NCBI GenBank assembly: GCA_030537295.1
Contig: JAUNNU010000001.1
Location: forward strand, 24,665 to 57,083
DNA: 32,419 nucleotides
From: Bacteroidia bacterium
GTDB taxonomy: Bacteria; Bacteroidota; Bacteroidia; Bacteroidales; F082
Reading direction: 5' to 3'
The notes beneath the pieces were generated by a model. It searched no databases. It worked only from the letters and a program-made list of their open reading frames with translations, and was not told the DNA's origin. This document shows, in pieces, positions 1 through 8,509 of the stretch (its first letter is position 1; the number at the start of each line of letters is the position of its first letter). The position numbers and the translations under genes were made by a program.

Positions 1-24
1 TTTGGATAAAAAATCGTGGTTTTA

Positions 25-56
25 TTTGATTGAATTGAAAATAATGTCTATTTTTG
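25..56 (+). promoter_or_regulatory. Bacteroidetes-type promoter for the ATPase gene
   Basis: TTTG at 25-28 is followed after 20 bases by TATTTTTG at 49-56, a full match to the TAnnTTTG -7 box known from Bacteroides. The ATG at 80 lies 23 bases beyond the box, leaving room for a short leader. The match is by eye only. Confidence 0.6.
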
Positions 57-79
57 TCGCGTAAAAACATAATGAAGCC

Positions 80-1213
80 ATGACGATAAAGATAAATCCT
101 TTCGTTACATACGGTTATGAGTCGGCGGAGTATTTCTGCGACCGAAAGAAAGAATGTGAGCAGCTGACCCGATTGCTGACCAACGGCAACAACGTGGCAC
201 TTATCTCGCCAAGGAGAATGGGGAAGACAGGGCTGTTGCACCATTGTTTCAATCAGGAAAATGTAAGCAAAAACTACAACACATTCCTTGTTGACATATA
301 TGCGACGAAAAACATGTCTGACATGGTTTACCAGATGGGGCAGGTCATAGTGCGCGGACTCAGGCCGTGGGGGCAGAAGGCCATTGACAAGTTTCTGAAC
401 ATCGTGACGTCATTGCGCACGGGAATATCGCTCGACGGCATGGGGAATGCGAGCTGGAACTTGGAGATTGGCGAAATCAAGCGGCCGGTGTTTACGTTGG
501 AGGAGATATTCTCGTATCTGCGGCAGGCTGAAAGGCCGTGCATCGTGGCGATTGACGAGTTCCAGGCTATATCCAGCTACCCCGAAGCGAATGCAGAGGC
601 AATGTTGAGGGGGCTTGTGCAGGAATGCAGGAATGCGGTCTTTGTGTTCTCAGGGTCGCAGCGGCATATCATGAACGAGATGTTCTCGTCGCCGGCGCGT
701 CCCTTCTATCAGAGCGTCTCGGTGATGAACCTGCCGCCTATCGCATTGGATGAATATGTGAAATTCGCGAGACACCATTTCGAGGCGAACGGCAAAAAGA
801 TTGATGACGGGGTGGTTGAAATGATTTACGACAGGTTCGACGCCACAACGTGGTATGTCCAGAAGATGCTGAATGAACTGTATTCACTGACACCTGAAGG
901 AAGTCAGTGCCAGCTCGAGATGGTTGACATGGCATTGGAGCAGATACTTGGATCATATACGCAGACATATCAGGACATGCTGATACAGATGTCGGTCAAG
1001 CAGGCGTCGCTGTTAAGGGCCATAGGCCAGGAAGGCAAAGCGAGCCAGATAACCGGCAGCAAGTTCATCAAAGCGCATCATCTTGATTCGGCAAGCAGTG
1101 TGCAAAAGGTGAGCAAGGTGCTGTTAGACAAGCAGATAATCACTCAAAACGGAGGAGTGTATGAAATATACGACAAGTTCTTGTCGCTGTGGTTGAATAG
1201 ACAGGCTTTATAG
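80..1213 (+). CDS. AAA-type ATPase (archaeal-ATPase-like) of unknown role
   Basis: A 377-residue P-loop ATPase. The Walker A motif PRRMGKTG is at residues 44-51 (K49, T50). The Walker B motif IVAIDE is at 155-160, with a sensor-like strand FVFSGSQ at 188-194. The C-terminal third (about 300-377) looks like a winged-helix domain. This fits the family of stand-alone ATPases (PF01637-like or AAA_14-like) that are common in Bacteroidales and mostly of unknown function. No signal peptide or membrane segment is seen, so it should be cytoplasmic. It has its own promoter, and 77 bases separate it from the first sugar gene. Its more even base composition also suggests it is a neighbour and not part of the polysaccharide pathway. 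The ATG at 80 fits the promoter position; an ATG at 72 is in another frame. Confidence 0.85.
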   Translation: MTIKINPFVTYGYESAEYFCDRKKECEQLTRLLTNGNNVALISPRRMGKTGLLHHCFNQENVSKNYNTFLVDIYATKNMSDMVYQMGQVIVRGLRPWGQKAIDKFLNIVTSLRTGISLDGMGNASWNLEIGEIKRPVFTLEEIFSYLRQAERPCIVAIDEFQAISSYPEANAEAMLRGLVQECRNAVFVFSGSQRHIMNEMFSSPARPFYQSVSVMNLPPIALDEYVKFARHHFEANGKKIDDGVVEMIYDRFDATTWYVQKMLNELYSLTPEGSQCQLEMVDMALEQILGSYTQTYQDMLIQMSVKQASLLRAIGQEGKASQITGSKFIKAHHLDSASSVQKVSKVLLDKQIITQNGGVYEIYDKFLSLWLNRQAL

Positions 1214-1290
1214 GATTTGACATACGCAAATTGTCTGATAACAGGTCAATGCCGTACTGATTTTTATACTAATTTTAAATGACTTTTTAA

Positions 1291-2184
1291 ATGATTAACT
1301 ATTCCATAATAATCCCCCACAAAAACACCCCGGAGCTGCTCCGCAAGTGTCTGGATTCCATTCCGCGGCGCGACGACATCCAGATCATCGTTGTTGACGA
1401 CAATTCTGATGCCGGCAAGGTCGATTTCGGGCATTTCCCCGGAACGGGCGAGCCGCATACCGAAGTCTATCTCACAAAAGAAGGCAGAGGCGCGGGCTAT
1501 GCCCGGAATGTCGGGTTGGAACACGCAACGGGGAGGTGGGTTGTGTTCTTGGATTCAGATGACTTCTTCCATGAATGCGTCTCTGAACTGATGGACAGAT
1601 GTGTTGACAAAGATGCAGACGTGATCTTTTTCAAGGCTGATAGCATTAATTTTATTGACGGGACTGACGGACACCGAGGGGATGAATATACGGAAAGAGT
1701 TGACATTGCAATAAAGAATAAAAATTATCAATCAGTCTTGATGTACTCTTGTCCCTGGGGGAAAATATTCAGTTTTAAATTTTTAAAAAAACACGGGATA
1801 AAATTCAATGAGGTAAGATATGGCAATGATGTTGTTTTCATGGCTAAAGTGGCGTTTTATTCGGAAAAATATGATGCAGTGGATTTAACGGCGTATTGTA
1901 TTTCTGTTACGAATGGCTCACTCACACGAACTAAAAATTCAGAATCTTGCCTCATAAGATTGCAGCAGGATTTGGAAGGTGCCGGGTATTATAAAAAGAA
2001 ATTCAAACTTTCAGAAACAGATAAGTTTTGGTATTTTGAAACATGGAAAAATCTGTATTTGTGTGATGGATTTCTTGCATGTAAATATTTAATTATTATC
2101 TGTGAAATTATTGGAATAAAAGCATTTACAAAAAATTATTGTAGGTTTTTAAAAAGGAGGATTAAGTCCTCTTTGAGGAAATAA
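1291..2184 (+). CDS. GT2 family glycosyltransferase
   Basis: A 297-residue enzyme with an N-terminal GT-A fold. It starts with the typical strand YSIIIPHKNT, followed by IIVVDDNSD (32-40) and the metal-binding DSDD at 88-91. These are the nucleotide-sugar binding signatures of glycosyltransferase family 2. It probably adds one sugar to the lipid-linked repeat unit at the inner face of the membrane; donor and acceptor cannot be read from sequence. The C-terminal 40 residues are basic and hydrophobic, fitting membrane association. Base composition changes inside the gene: bases 1321-1380 have 36 G/C of 60, bases 2041-2100 only 15 of 60. A three-codon mini reading frame (1279-1290) ends directly before the ATG. 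Its stop is two bases before the next gene's first ATG. Confidence 0.9.
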   Translation: MINYSIIIPHKNTPELLRKCLDSIPRRDDIQIIVVDDNSDAGKVDFGHFPGTGEPHTEVYLTKEGRGAGYARNVGLEHATGRWVVFLDSDDFFHECVSELMDRCVDKDADVIFFKADSINFIDGTDGHRGDEYTERVDIAIKNKNYQSVLMYSCPWGKIFSFKFLKKHGIKFNEVRYGNDVVFMAKVAFYSEKYDAVDLTAYCISVTNGSLTRTKNSESCLIRLQQDLEGAGYYKKKFKLSETDKFWYFETWKNLYLCDGFLACKYLIIICEIIGIKAFTKNYCRFLKRRIKSSLRK

Positions 2185-2186
2185 AA

Positions 2187-3227
2187 ATGCAACCTGAAGA
2201 AATAAAAATGCAATCACCGCTTCTTTCCGTCATCATCATCTCCCACAACCAACGCTCCGAGCTGCGGCGTTGCGTTGACAGCGTGCTTGCCCAGAACATT
2301 CCGTTTGAATACGAAATCATCTTGAGCGACGACCGCTCAACCGACGGCACTTTCGAGCTGGCGCAGGAATATGCCGCGAAGTATCCTTTCATAACGGCTT
2401 CGCAATGCAACTCCGATGAGTGCGACCCGGCCAACAACTCGCAGCGCAGCGGCTGGAACAGATGCAACGGCTACAAATTGGCGAAAGGCAAATACATCGC
2501 CCATGTCGATGCCGACGATTATTTCCGTAAGGGTTCAAAAGTCTATGAGAAACAGGTGATGATGCTCGAAAAGCATCCGGAATGCAGCCTGTGCATGGAG
2601 AACGTCTGCGAACTTGTGGAAGGCGCACCTGAAGACAGCGGGACTCCTTGGCACAAACAGAAATTTGAAGATGGCCGGATACTGACAAAAGAAGAATACA
2701 TCGGAAATGAACTTTTCATTCTGAATCCGGCGTTCGTGCAGAGACGTAATCCTGATGCGAACCCGGTTGAATTGTACGGAAAGCATTATGTCGATTCAGT
2801 CATAACATATCATCACCTTCAGTTCGGAAACATCGTGTGTGTCGGCGACTGCGATTATATGTATATGAAACATCCCGGTGCTGTCACGACGACGATGAAA
2901 TCAGCAGACCAGGCGATTCTATGGAATCTTGCGGTTTATATCTCCGCATTGACACCGTCTTTGGCGGACACATTTATAAAACTCAACGGCTCTGAATATC
3001 TTCGCATGATAAATCTCGTGCGTCATGGCCACAGGATAAGCAGTTCGGCGAAACAGTCGATTTCGGATTTGAATGTCTTTGTCTATAAATGTGTTAACAA
3101 AACAAAGTTGTCTTTTTTTGAAAAATCGAGGCTGAATTTGGCAAGGACGATTTTGGTTGCGCAGCAGGAATGGAATGTGACATCAAAATTGAGCAGAAAA
3201 ATAATATTCAGGCTTGTGATAAAATAG
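2187..3227 (+). CDS. GT2 family glycosyltransferase
   Basis: A GT-A enzyme of up to 346 residues, opening with LLSVIIISHNQ, then IILSDDRSTDGTF and a DADD metal site in HVDADDYF at about residues 111-118. The insert rich in Cys, Asn and Asp before that site is seen in a subgroup of capsule GT2 enzymes. It likely transfers one sugar of the repeat unit. Two in-frame ATG codons, at 2187 and 2208, both sit in copies of a duplicated 21-base segment. The second start gives 339 residues beginning right at the fold, so the true start is uncertain. It shares a 21-base identical stretch (2481-2501) with the GT2 gene at 5517, which suggests common ancestry or exchange. The stop is 11 bases before the favoured start of the aminotransferase. 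Confidence 0.88.
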   Translation: MQPEEIKMQSPLLSVIIISHNQRSELRRCVDSVLAQNIPFEYEIILSDDRSTDGTFELAQEYAAKYPFITASQCNSDECDPANNSQRSGWNRCNGYKLAKGKYIAHVDADDYFRKGSKVYEKQVMMLEKHPECSLCMENVCELVEGAPEDSGTPWHKQKFEDGRILTKEEYIGNELFILNPAFVQRRNPDANPVELYGKHYVDSVITYHHLQFGNIVCVGDCDYMYMKHPGAVTTTMKSADQAILWNLAVYISALTPSLADTFIKLNGSEYLRMINLVRHGHRISSSAKQSISDLNVFVYKCVNKTKLSFFEKSRLNLARTILVAQQEWNVTSKLSRKIIFRLVIK

Positions 3228-3238
3228 ATTTTGAATTT

Positions 3239-4348
3239 ATGAATAACAAACAGATAACCGTCACGTCGCCGCTTCTGCCGCCACTTGAGGAGTTCGTTCC
3301 GTATCTTCAGGAGATCTGGGACAGCAAGTGGATCACCAACGGCGGGCAGATGCACCAACGGCTTGAAAAGAAACTCGCTGAGTATCTTGGCGTTGAATAT
3401 ATCTCGCTTTTCACCAACGGCACCTTGCCCCTCATAACGGCCTTACAGGCTCTGAGGATAACAGGGGAGGTGATAACCACTCCGTACAGCTTCGTCGCCA
3501 CGTCGCACGCCATCTGGTGGAACGGACTTCAGCCCATTTTCGTTGACGTTGACCCGAAAACAGGAAACATCGACCCCGACAAGATTGAGGCGGCGATTAC
3601 TCCGCGGACATCGGCCATAATGCCGGTTCACGTCTATGGAAACCCGTGTGATGTGGAACGTATCAGTGAGATCGCGAACCGTTACAACCTTAAAGTGATA
3701 TATGATGCGGCGCATGCTTTTGGCGTGAGAATCAATGGGAAAAGCATTCTCGAATACGGCGACATCAGCACTTTGAGCTTTCACGCGACAAAGACTTACA
3801 CGACTGTCGAAGGCGGCGCATTGGTTTGCCGTTCGGCCGAGATGAAGCAGAAAATCGACTATCTCAAGAATTTCGGTTTTGAAGACGAGACGGTGGTCGT
3901 CGCCCCCGGCATCAACAGCAAGATGGACGAGGTGAGAGCCGCTTTCGGACTCGTGAACCTGAAGCACGTTGACGAGGCGATTGAAAAACGTCATGAAGTG
4001 GTTGAGAAATATCGCAAGGCCTTGAAAAACGTTGACGGGATAAAATTTTTCGATGATTTGCCGAATGTTGTTCATAATTACAGTTATTTCCCTATCTTTG
4101 TCGATTCGAAAAGATACGGCATGACACGCGACGAGCTTTATGCGAAAATGCGGGAGAACAACGTCTTGGGCAGAAGATATTTCTATCCGTTGATTAGTTC
4201 GTTCTCGCCATACAGAAGCTACAAATCAGCTGCCATTGAAAATCTGCCTGTGGCTAACAAGCTGGCCGACAGTGTGATATGTCTGCCGTTGCATCCCGGA
4301 TTGAACGAGGATGATGTGGAAAGGATAATAAATATAATACGAAAATGA
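3239..4348 (+). CDS. PLP-dependent sugar aminotransferase, DegT/DnrJ/EryC1 family (VioA-like)
   Basis: A 369-residue aminotransferase of the DegT/DnrJ/EryC1 family, which aminates nucleotide-linked keto sugars. The start motif (LLPPLEEFVPYL, then SKWITNGG at 29-36), the PLP-binding DAAHAFG at 156-162 and the Schiff-base lysine K185 in FHATKTYTTVEGG are all present. From memory it resembles VioA, which makes dTDP-4-amino-4,6-dideoxyglucose from the 4-keto sugar; the exact sugar is inference. No rmlA or rmlB is in the window, so a dTDP-4-keto-6-deoxyglucose supply would come from elsewhere. I chose the ATG at 3239 because it begins where family members begin; an in-frame ATG at 3170 lies inside the previous gene and adds 23 unlikely residues. 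The stop overlaps the ATP-grasp start (ATGA), which links the two proteins. Confidence 0.9.
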   Translation: MNNKQITVTSPLLPPLEEFVPYLQEIWDSKWITNGGQMHQRLEKKLAEYLGVEYISLFTNGTLPLITALQALRITGEVITTPYSFVATSHAIWWNGLQPIFVDVDPKTGNIDPDKIEAAITPRTSAIMPVHVYGNPCDVERISEIANRYNLKVIYDAAHAFGVRINGKSILEYGDISTLSFHATKTYTTVEGGALVCRSAEMKQKIDYLKNFGFEDETVVVAPGINSKMDEVRAAFGLVNLKHVDEAIEKRHEVVEKYRKALKNVDGIKFFDDLPNVVHNYSYFPIFVDSKRYGMTRDELYAKMRENNVLGRRYFYPLISSFSPYRSYKSAAIENLPVANKLADSVICLPLHPGLNEDDVERIINIIRK

Positions 4349-5520
4349 AGAAACTATTGATATTAGGTGCAATGAAAATGCACGTGCCAGTGATTCAACG
4401 GGCAAAAGAGCGTGGGTTGTATGTAATAACTTGTGATTATATTCCAGAGAACGTCGGACATGGATATGCACAAGAATCATATTATGATAGCACTACAGAT
4501 TGCGCAGCTGTTTTGAAGCTGTCGGAAAGACTAAAAATTGATGGAATAATGACGTTCTGTTCAGATCCTGCGGCATACACTGTGAGTTATGTTGCAGAGA
4601 AGTTGGGGCTTTCGGGAAACCCCACTAAGTCTGTCAAAATATTGTCAGAAAAAGATTTGTTCAGAAAATTTCAGAAAGACAATGGTTTTGATTATCCTCA
4701 CTTTATATGTTGCACAGAGATTGAGGATGCAATTGCACAAATCTGTGATTTGACGTTCCCCGTGCTGATCAAGCCTGTTGATTCGTCGGGAAGTAAGGGC
4801 GTGTATAAATTGAATTCCATTGACGATGTAAAAAAGTATTGGGATATCTCAATGAGATATTCCAGATGTAAAAGAATCATTATAGAGGAATTTATAGATA
4901 AAAGAGGTTATCAATTACAAGGTGATGCTTTTTTTTCCCAAGGTGAGTTGAAATTTATATGTCTCGGAGATGAACATGCAGATGTCGAACCGTTGGGAAC
5001 TTCATATCCAAGTGTGCTTGATAAAACGATGATGGATAAGGTTACGTCAGAGGTTGAAAGATGTTTGCGACTTGTTGGATTTAATGAAGGAGGAGTTAAT
5101 ATTGAAGTTAGAATAGGGGAAGACAATAAAGTATATATCGTTGAAATTGGCGCTCGAAATGGAGGTCATTATAATGTAGAAGCAATTGGATGTAAAACTG
5201 GATATGACTTTTATGACCACGCAATAGATTCAGCTTTGGGTTTTACATATAAAAGTCAACCAGTGATTGACAATGGGTTATATGGCAATTTGATTGTGTA
5301 TTCCCAAAGTGGTGGTGTTTTTGATGGTATAGAGTATTTGGATGAATTGAAAGGTTGTATAGTAAAGGAAAATTTATACCTTGAAAAAGGCGATGCTGTG
5401 GAGCCATATCATGGCTCAAATACAGCAGTAGGTGTCTTAATAGTGAAATTCAATTCAATTGAGCAAATGTTGAGAATATCTGATAATTTCAACGATTATT
5501 ATAAAATTGTTCTCAAATGA
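4345..5520 (+). CDS. ATP-grasp ligase, possible amino sugar acylation enzyme
   Basis: A 391-residue ATP-grasp protein. An N-terminal Rossmann-like part (1-95, LLILGAMKM and DGIMTFCSD) precedes the ATP-grasp core, with the nucleotide-binding IKPVDSSGSKGV at 142-153 and the metal-binding EIGARNGG at 267-274. ATP-grasp enzymes join a carboxylate to an amine or thiol through an acyl phosphate. No biotin or carbamoyl phosphate signature is visible, although automated pipelines often give such names. It overlaps the aminotransferase by four bases and the next GT2 by four bases. The close coupling suggests, as inference, that it joins an amino acid or other acid to the amino group made by the aminotransferase. 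A run of eight T (4929-4936) lies in the coding sequence with the frame intact. Confidence 0.85.
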   Translation: MKKLLILGAMKMHVPVIQRAKERGLYVITCDYIPENVGHGYAQESYYDSTTDCAAVLKLSERLKIDGIMTFCSDPAAYTVSYVAEKLGLSGNPTKSVKILSEKDLFRKFQKDNGFDYPHFICCTEIEDAIAQICDLTFPVLIKPVDSSGSKGVYKLNSIDDVKKYWDISMRYSRCKRIIIEEFIDKRGYQLQGDAFFSQGELKFICLGDEHADVEPLGTSYPSVLDKTMMDKVTSEVERCLRLVGFNEGGVNIEVRIGEDNKVYIVEIGARNGGHYNVEAIGCKTGYDFYDHAIDSALGFTYKSQPVIDNGLYGNLIVYSQSGGVFDGIEYLDELKGCIVKENLYLEKGDAVEPYHGSNTAVGVLIVKFNSIEQMLRISDNFNDYYKIVLK

Positions 5521-6449
5521 GTGCAGATACACCTTTGGTCAGCGTTTGCTGCATAACATACAACCATGCGCCGTTCATCAGGAAAGCCATTGAAGGTTTC
5601 CTGATGCAGAAGACGGATTTCCCGATAGAGATTCTCATCCATGACGATGCCTCCACCGATGGCACGACAGAAATAATCAGAGAGTATGAGGCGAAATATC
5701 CTGATTTGATCTTCCCGATTTACGAGGAGGTGAATCAGTTTCAGAACGGACACGCCGGCGACATTGATTTCTTCAATTACAAAAGGGCGAAAGGCAAATA
5801 CATCGCCTATTGCGAAGGCGATGACTATTGGACCGACCCGCTGAAACTTCAGAAACAAGTCGATTTCATGGAGGCGAATCCGGAGTATTCGGTATGCTTT
5901 CATAATTCAAGGATTTATGAAATAAAATCAAAAAGGATGTTTTATCCTCAACCATATTCTGAATCTAATGGTGAGGATCTTGATGTTACCTCGGAATTAT
6001 TTATGAAATCTAATATCGGGCAGCCACTCACTATGCTCTTTCGTAAAGATGTGTATGATTTTGAGTGGCAGAAACATTATGATAATTACTGTGATACAAT
6101 AGAAATATTTCATCTGTTGGAGACAGGTAAGGGTAGATTTATGAGCTTCTGCGGTGGACAATACAATCTTCAAGACGGTGGTGTTAGCGCAAGTAAAAAA
6201 AATGTGGACAGATGGATGGAAACAATGGTCGATTTCAGGCAAATGTATGAATATACAAGGAACAAGGTTCTGATTGACAAGCTGTATGAAACGTCGTTAT
6301 GGGGTTTTGAACTGTGTAGAAACAATGGATTAGGATGTCTGGCATGGAAGAAAGTTTTGCCAATCTGTAAAACGTCATTGATATTGGGTATGAAAATATA
6401 TCTGACCCAAATGAAAAGAGAATTTAAAAGTTTGATATGTAGATTATGA
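5517..6449 (+). CDS. GT2 family glycosyltransferase
   Basis: A 310-residue GT-A enzyme. It begins PLVSVCCITYNHAPF, has EILIHDDASTDGT at 38-50 and the metal site EGDDYWTDP at 100-108, followed by KLQKQVDFME. This subgroup (YNHAPFI and EGDDYW) is common in Bacteroidetes and Proteobacteria capsule loci. It is expected to add a single sugar to the growing repeat unit. The first about 380 bases are clearly richer in G/C (28 of 60 at 5821-5880) than the rest (18 of 60 at 6061-6120), as in the GT2 at 1291. Bases 5787-5807 are identical to 2481-2501 in the GT2 at 2187. It starts in an ATGA overlap with the ATP-grasp gene and ends in another with the next GT2. Confidence 0.9.
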   Translation: MSADTPLVSVCCITYNHAPFIRKAIEGFLMQKTDFPIEILIHDDASTDGTTEIIREYEAKYPDLIFPIYEEVNQFQNGHAGDIDFFNYKRAKGKYIAYCEGDDYWTDPLKLQKQVDFMEANPEYSVCFHNSRIYEIKSKRMFYPQPYSESNGEDLDVTSELFMKSNIGQPLTMLFRKDVYDFEWQKHYDNYCDTIEIFHLLETGKGRFMSFCGGQYNLQDGGVSASKKNVDRWMETMVDFRQMYEYTRNKVLIDKLYETSLWGFELCRNNGLGCLAWKKVLPICKTSLILGMKIYLTQMKREFKSLICRL

Positions 6450-7456
6450 TTAGGATTTCGTTTATAGTGCCTTGCTATAATGTTGAAGGATATTTGCACA
6501 GGTCTTTGACTTCTATAGTGAACAGCCTGATACCAGCTGCGGATTATGAGATAATATGTGTAAATGATATGTCATCTGACAGCACGATTGATTCATTAAA
6601 TGAATATGCGGGTAAATACAGTAACATTGTAGTTGTTGATTCAAAAAGACATTTGGGGCAGAGTGGTGTCCGTAATCTTGCTTTGGAAAAAGCAAGAGGC
6701 AAGTATATTTGGTATGTTGATGCTGATGATAACATCGTTTCAGAATCAGCACTTGCGTTGTTGGAAAAATGCGAGTCGGAATGTCTTGATGTTTTGACAT
6801 TTAATTTCAGGGATTTAGACAATGATGGAGTCCCTTTTAAGGAAACGAATAATTACAAGACAAGTTTTTGTACAACAGGTGCTGAATTTGTAAAACATAA
6901 TTTTGGTCGCGGGTTCAGGGAAGAAATCGGTTTTGTGTGGAGGTTTTTATACAGGAGAGATTACTTGATTGATAACAATATTCTTTTCCCTGTTGATGTG
7001 AGCTGGGAGGATTCTTGGTATGTCCCCAAAGCCTTGTTGTCAGCTGCAAGAGTTGACGGCTCGACTTTGTTCGGATACGATTATTGGCACAATCAAGGTT
7101 CGCTGTGTAGAACTTTTGAGAAAAAATACCAAGGCAAGCAGGTTTATGAATTTTCCATTGTCGCAGGTAGTTGTTTGCTGCGTCTTTCTGAAGAGCAGGT
7201 TGATGGGTGGGCTGAAAAGATTGTTCGTGAGATTGCCGTTAATGATTATATTAATTATTTGCCGGTTTTATTAGTTCGTTCAAATTTTAAGGAACGTAAA
7301 GAATTTTACTGTTTATTAAGAAGAAACCACACTCTTTTAAATGAAATAAAGCCATGTATGACAGGAATTTCAAGAATGTTGGTCAATCCGATTATGGGGA
7401 GATTGTTTTCGGAAATGTTTTCGATTGCATATAAAATTAAACATGCGGTGAAATGA
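6446..7456 (+). CDS. GT2 family glycosyltransferase
   Basis: A 336-residue GT-A enzyme starting RISFIVPCYNVEGYL, with EIICVNDMSSDST at 35-47, GQSGVRNLALEKARGKY and the metal site VDADDN at 91-96. Asn replaces the more usual first Asp of the VDDGS loop, which is frequent in the family. The middle part (EEIGFVWRFLYRRD, then SWEDSWYVPKAL) resembles the GT2 at 18914, including the YAGKYSNI stretch, so the two may be old paralogues. It likely transfers one sugar at the cytoplasmic face. The C-terminal about 40 residues are basic and amphipathic. It is coupled on both sides by ATGA overlaps. Confidence 0.9.
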   Translation: MIRISFIVPCYNVEGYLHRSLTSIVNSLIPAADYEIICVNDMSSDSTIDSLNEYAGKYSNIVVVDSKRHLGQSGVRNLALEKARGKYIWYVDADDNIVSESALALLEKCESECLDVLTFNFRDLDNDGVPFKETNNYKTSFCTTGAEFVKHNFGRGFREEIGFVWRFLYRRDYLIDNNILFPVDVSWEDSWYVPKALLSAARVDGSTLFGYDYWHNQGSLCRTFEKKYQGKQVYEFSIVAGSCLLRLSEEQVDGWAEKIVREIAVNDYINYLPVLLVRSNFKERKEFYCLLRRNHTLLNEIKPCMTGISRMLVNPIMGRLFSEMFSIAYKIKHAVK

Positions 7457-8457
7457 GTGCGGAAGTTACAATTATTGTCCCTGTTTATAATATTGAGCAT
7501 TATCTGGCGGAGACTCTGGACTCAATTTTGGCTCAAACTTACACAAATTGGGTATGCCTTTTGGTGAATGATGGTAGTACGGATGAAAGCCAAAGGGTTA
7601 TTGATTGTTATTGTTCTCAAGATAAAAGATTTAAAGGATTTTTTAAAAGGAATGAACGTTCGGCTGACTTGGTTCGCAAATATGCCATTCAATATGTCGA
7701 GACGGAATGGGTGATGCCTATTGATGGAGATGATGTAATTGTGCCGGAATATATAGAAAGGATGGTGCAACGTCAAATAGAGACAGGTGCGGATTTGGTA
7801 ATGTCCCGTTTTGTCGGATGCGTCAATGGAATTAATGGTGTGGATTATATGACTCCCGATCAGTTTTTTGATATGTCACAAGTGTTAGAAGGTCGGCAAG
7901 TATGCATTGACAATATAGGTGGATGGACGAGTTCGCTTAACGGTGCTTTATACCGTAAATCTTTGACGGAAGGTGTGCTGTTCGGACCATACATGAATTC
8001 TGATGAGTTTTCGCAGCGTCTAATAGAATATAATGCTAATAAAGTTGCCTTTTGTGATGTGAGGTATTTATATCGTAGTAATGATGGCACCTCCACTAAG
8101 GTTTCTGTCCGAATGTTTGACCGTACGTTGGTTGACATGCAACTTGAACAGTTCGTGTGTGATTATTTCCCGGAACGGGACGATAAAGTAAAGGCGCTGG
8201 CATGGCAAAGGCTGTTTAATCTTATTTACCTTACGGCCGATTATAAAATACATCGCAATGAATTTACAAGCGAAGAGCGTGAAAAGGCTTTAATGATTCT
8301 TAGACAATCGTATTTTGCTTTGAACCGTCGAGTTATAAGGACGGTGGCTCCTGTGCAAACATTAATGCTGACGCATTCATTCTTGTTGTTTTCGTTAATT
8401 GCGACGGCTTATGTGCGGTATAAGAGAAGTCATGGTGGAAAATATTTTTATAGATAA
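7453..8457 (+). CDS. GT2 family glycosyltransferase
   Basis: A 334-residue GT-A enzyme: VTIIVPVYNIEHYL, LLVNDGSTDES at 37-47, and metal site IDGDDVIVPEY at 90-100. The usual GGVSxARN-type segment is reduced to RSADLVRKYAI, so the acceptor-side loop differs from the neighbouring GT2 enzymes. The C-terminus carries a hydrophobic stretch (TLMLTHSFLLFSLIATAYV) that could anchor it in the membrane. It starts in an ATGA overlap and is the last gene of the coupled block that begins at 3239; a gap with a promoter-like site follows. Confidence 0.9.
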   Translation: MSAEVTIIVPVYNIEHYLAETLDSILAQTYTNWVCLLVNDGSTDESQRVIDCYCSQDKRFKGFFKRNERSADLVRKYAIQYVETEWVMPIDGDDVIVPEYIERMVQRQIETGADLVMSRFVGCVNGINGVDYMTPDQFFDMSQVLEGRQVCIDNIGGWTSSLNGALYRKSLTEGVLFGPYMNSDEFSQRLIEYNANKVAFCDVRYLYRSNDGTSTKVSVRMFDRTLVDMQLEQFVCDYFPERDDKVKALAWQRLFNLIYLTADYKIHRNEFTSEEREKALMILRQSYFALNRRVIRTVAPVQTLMLTHSFLLFSLIATAYVRYKRSHGGKYFYR

Positions 8458-8473
8458 GTGAAATGATTATTCA

Positions 8474-8504
8474 ATTGTAAAAAAGTAAATAAATTATAAC
8501 TTTG
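8474..8504 (+). promoter_or_regulatory. Bacteroidetes-type promoter for the GT4 gene
   Basis: ATTG at 8474-8477, 19 bases, then TAACTTTG at 8497-8504, a perfect TAnnTTTG box. Only five bases separate the box from the ATG at 8510, so a transcript from here would be leaderless or nearly so. It sits in the only clear gap between the coupled block ending at 8457 and the next gene. Confidence 0.55.
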
Positions 8505-8509
8505 AAATT

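Noticed and set aside
3443-4075. Open frame of 210 residues on the - strand
   Set aside because: It lies fully inside the aminotransferase, whose PLP lysine and other motifs are intact on the + strand; the opposite frame shows no known motif.
4929-4936. Run of eight T in the ATP-grasp gene as a phase-variation site
   Set aside because: The frame is intact and T runs are common in this AT-rich DNA; nothing suggests variation.
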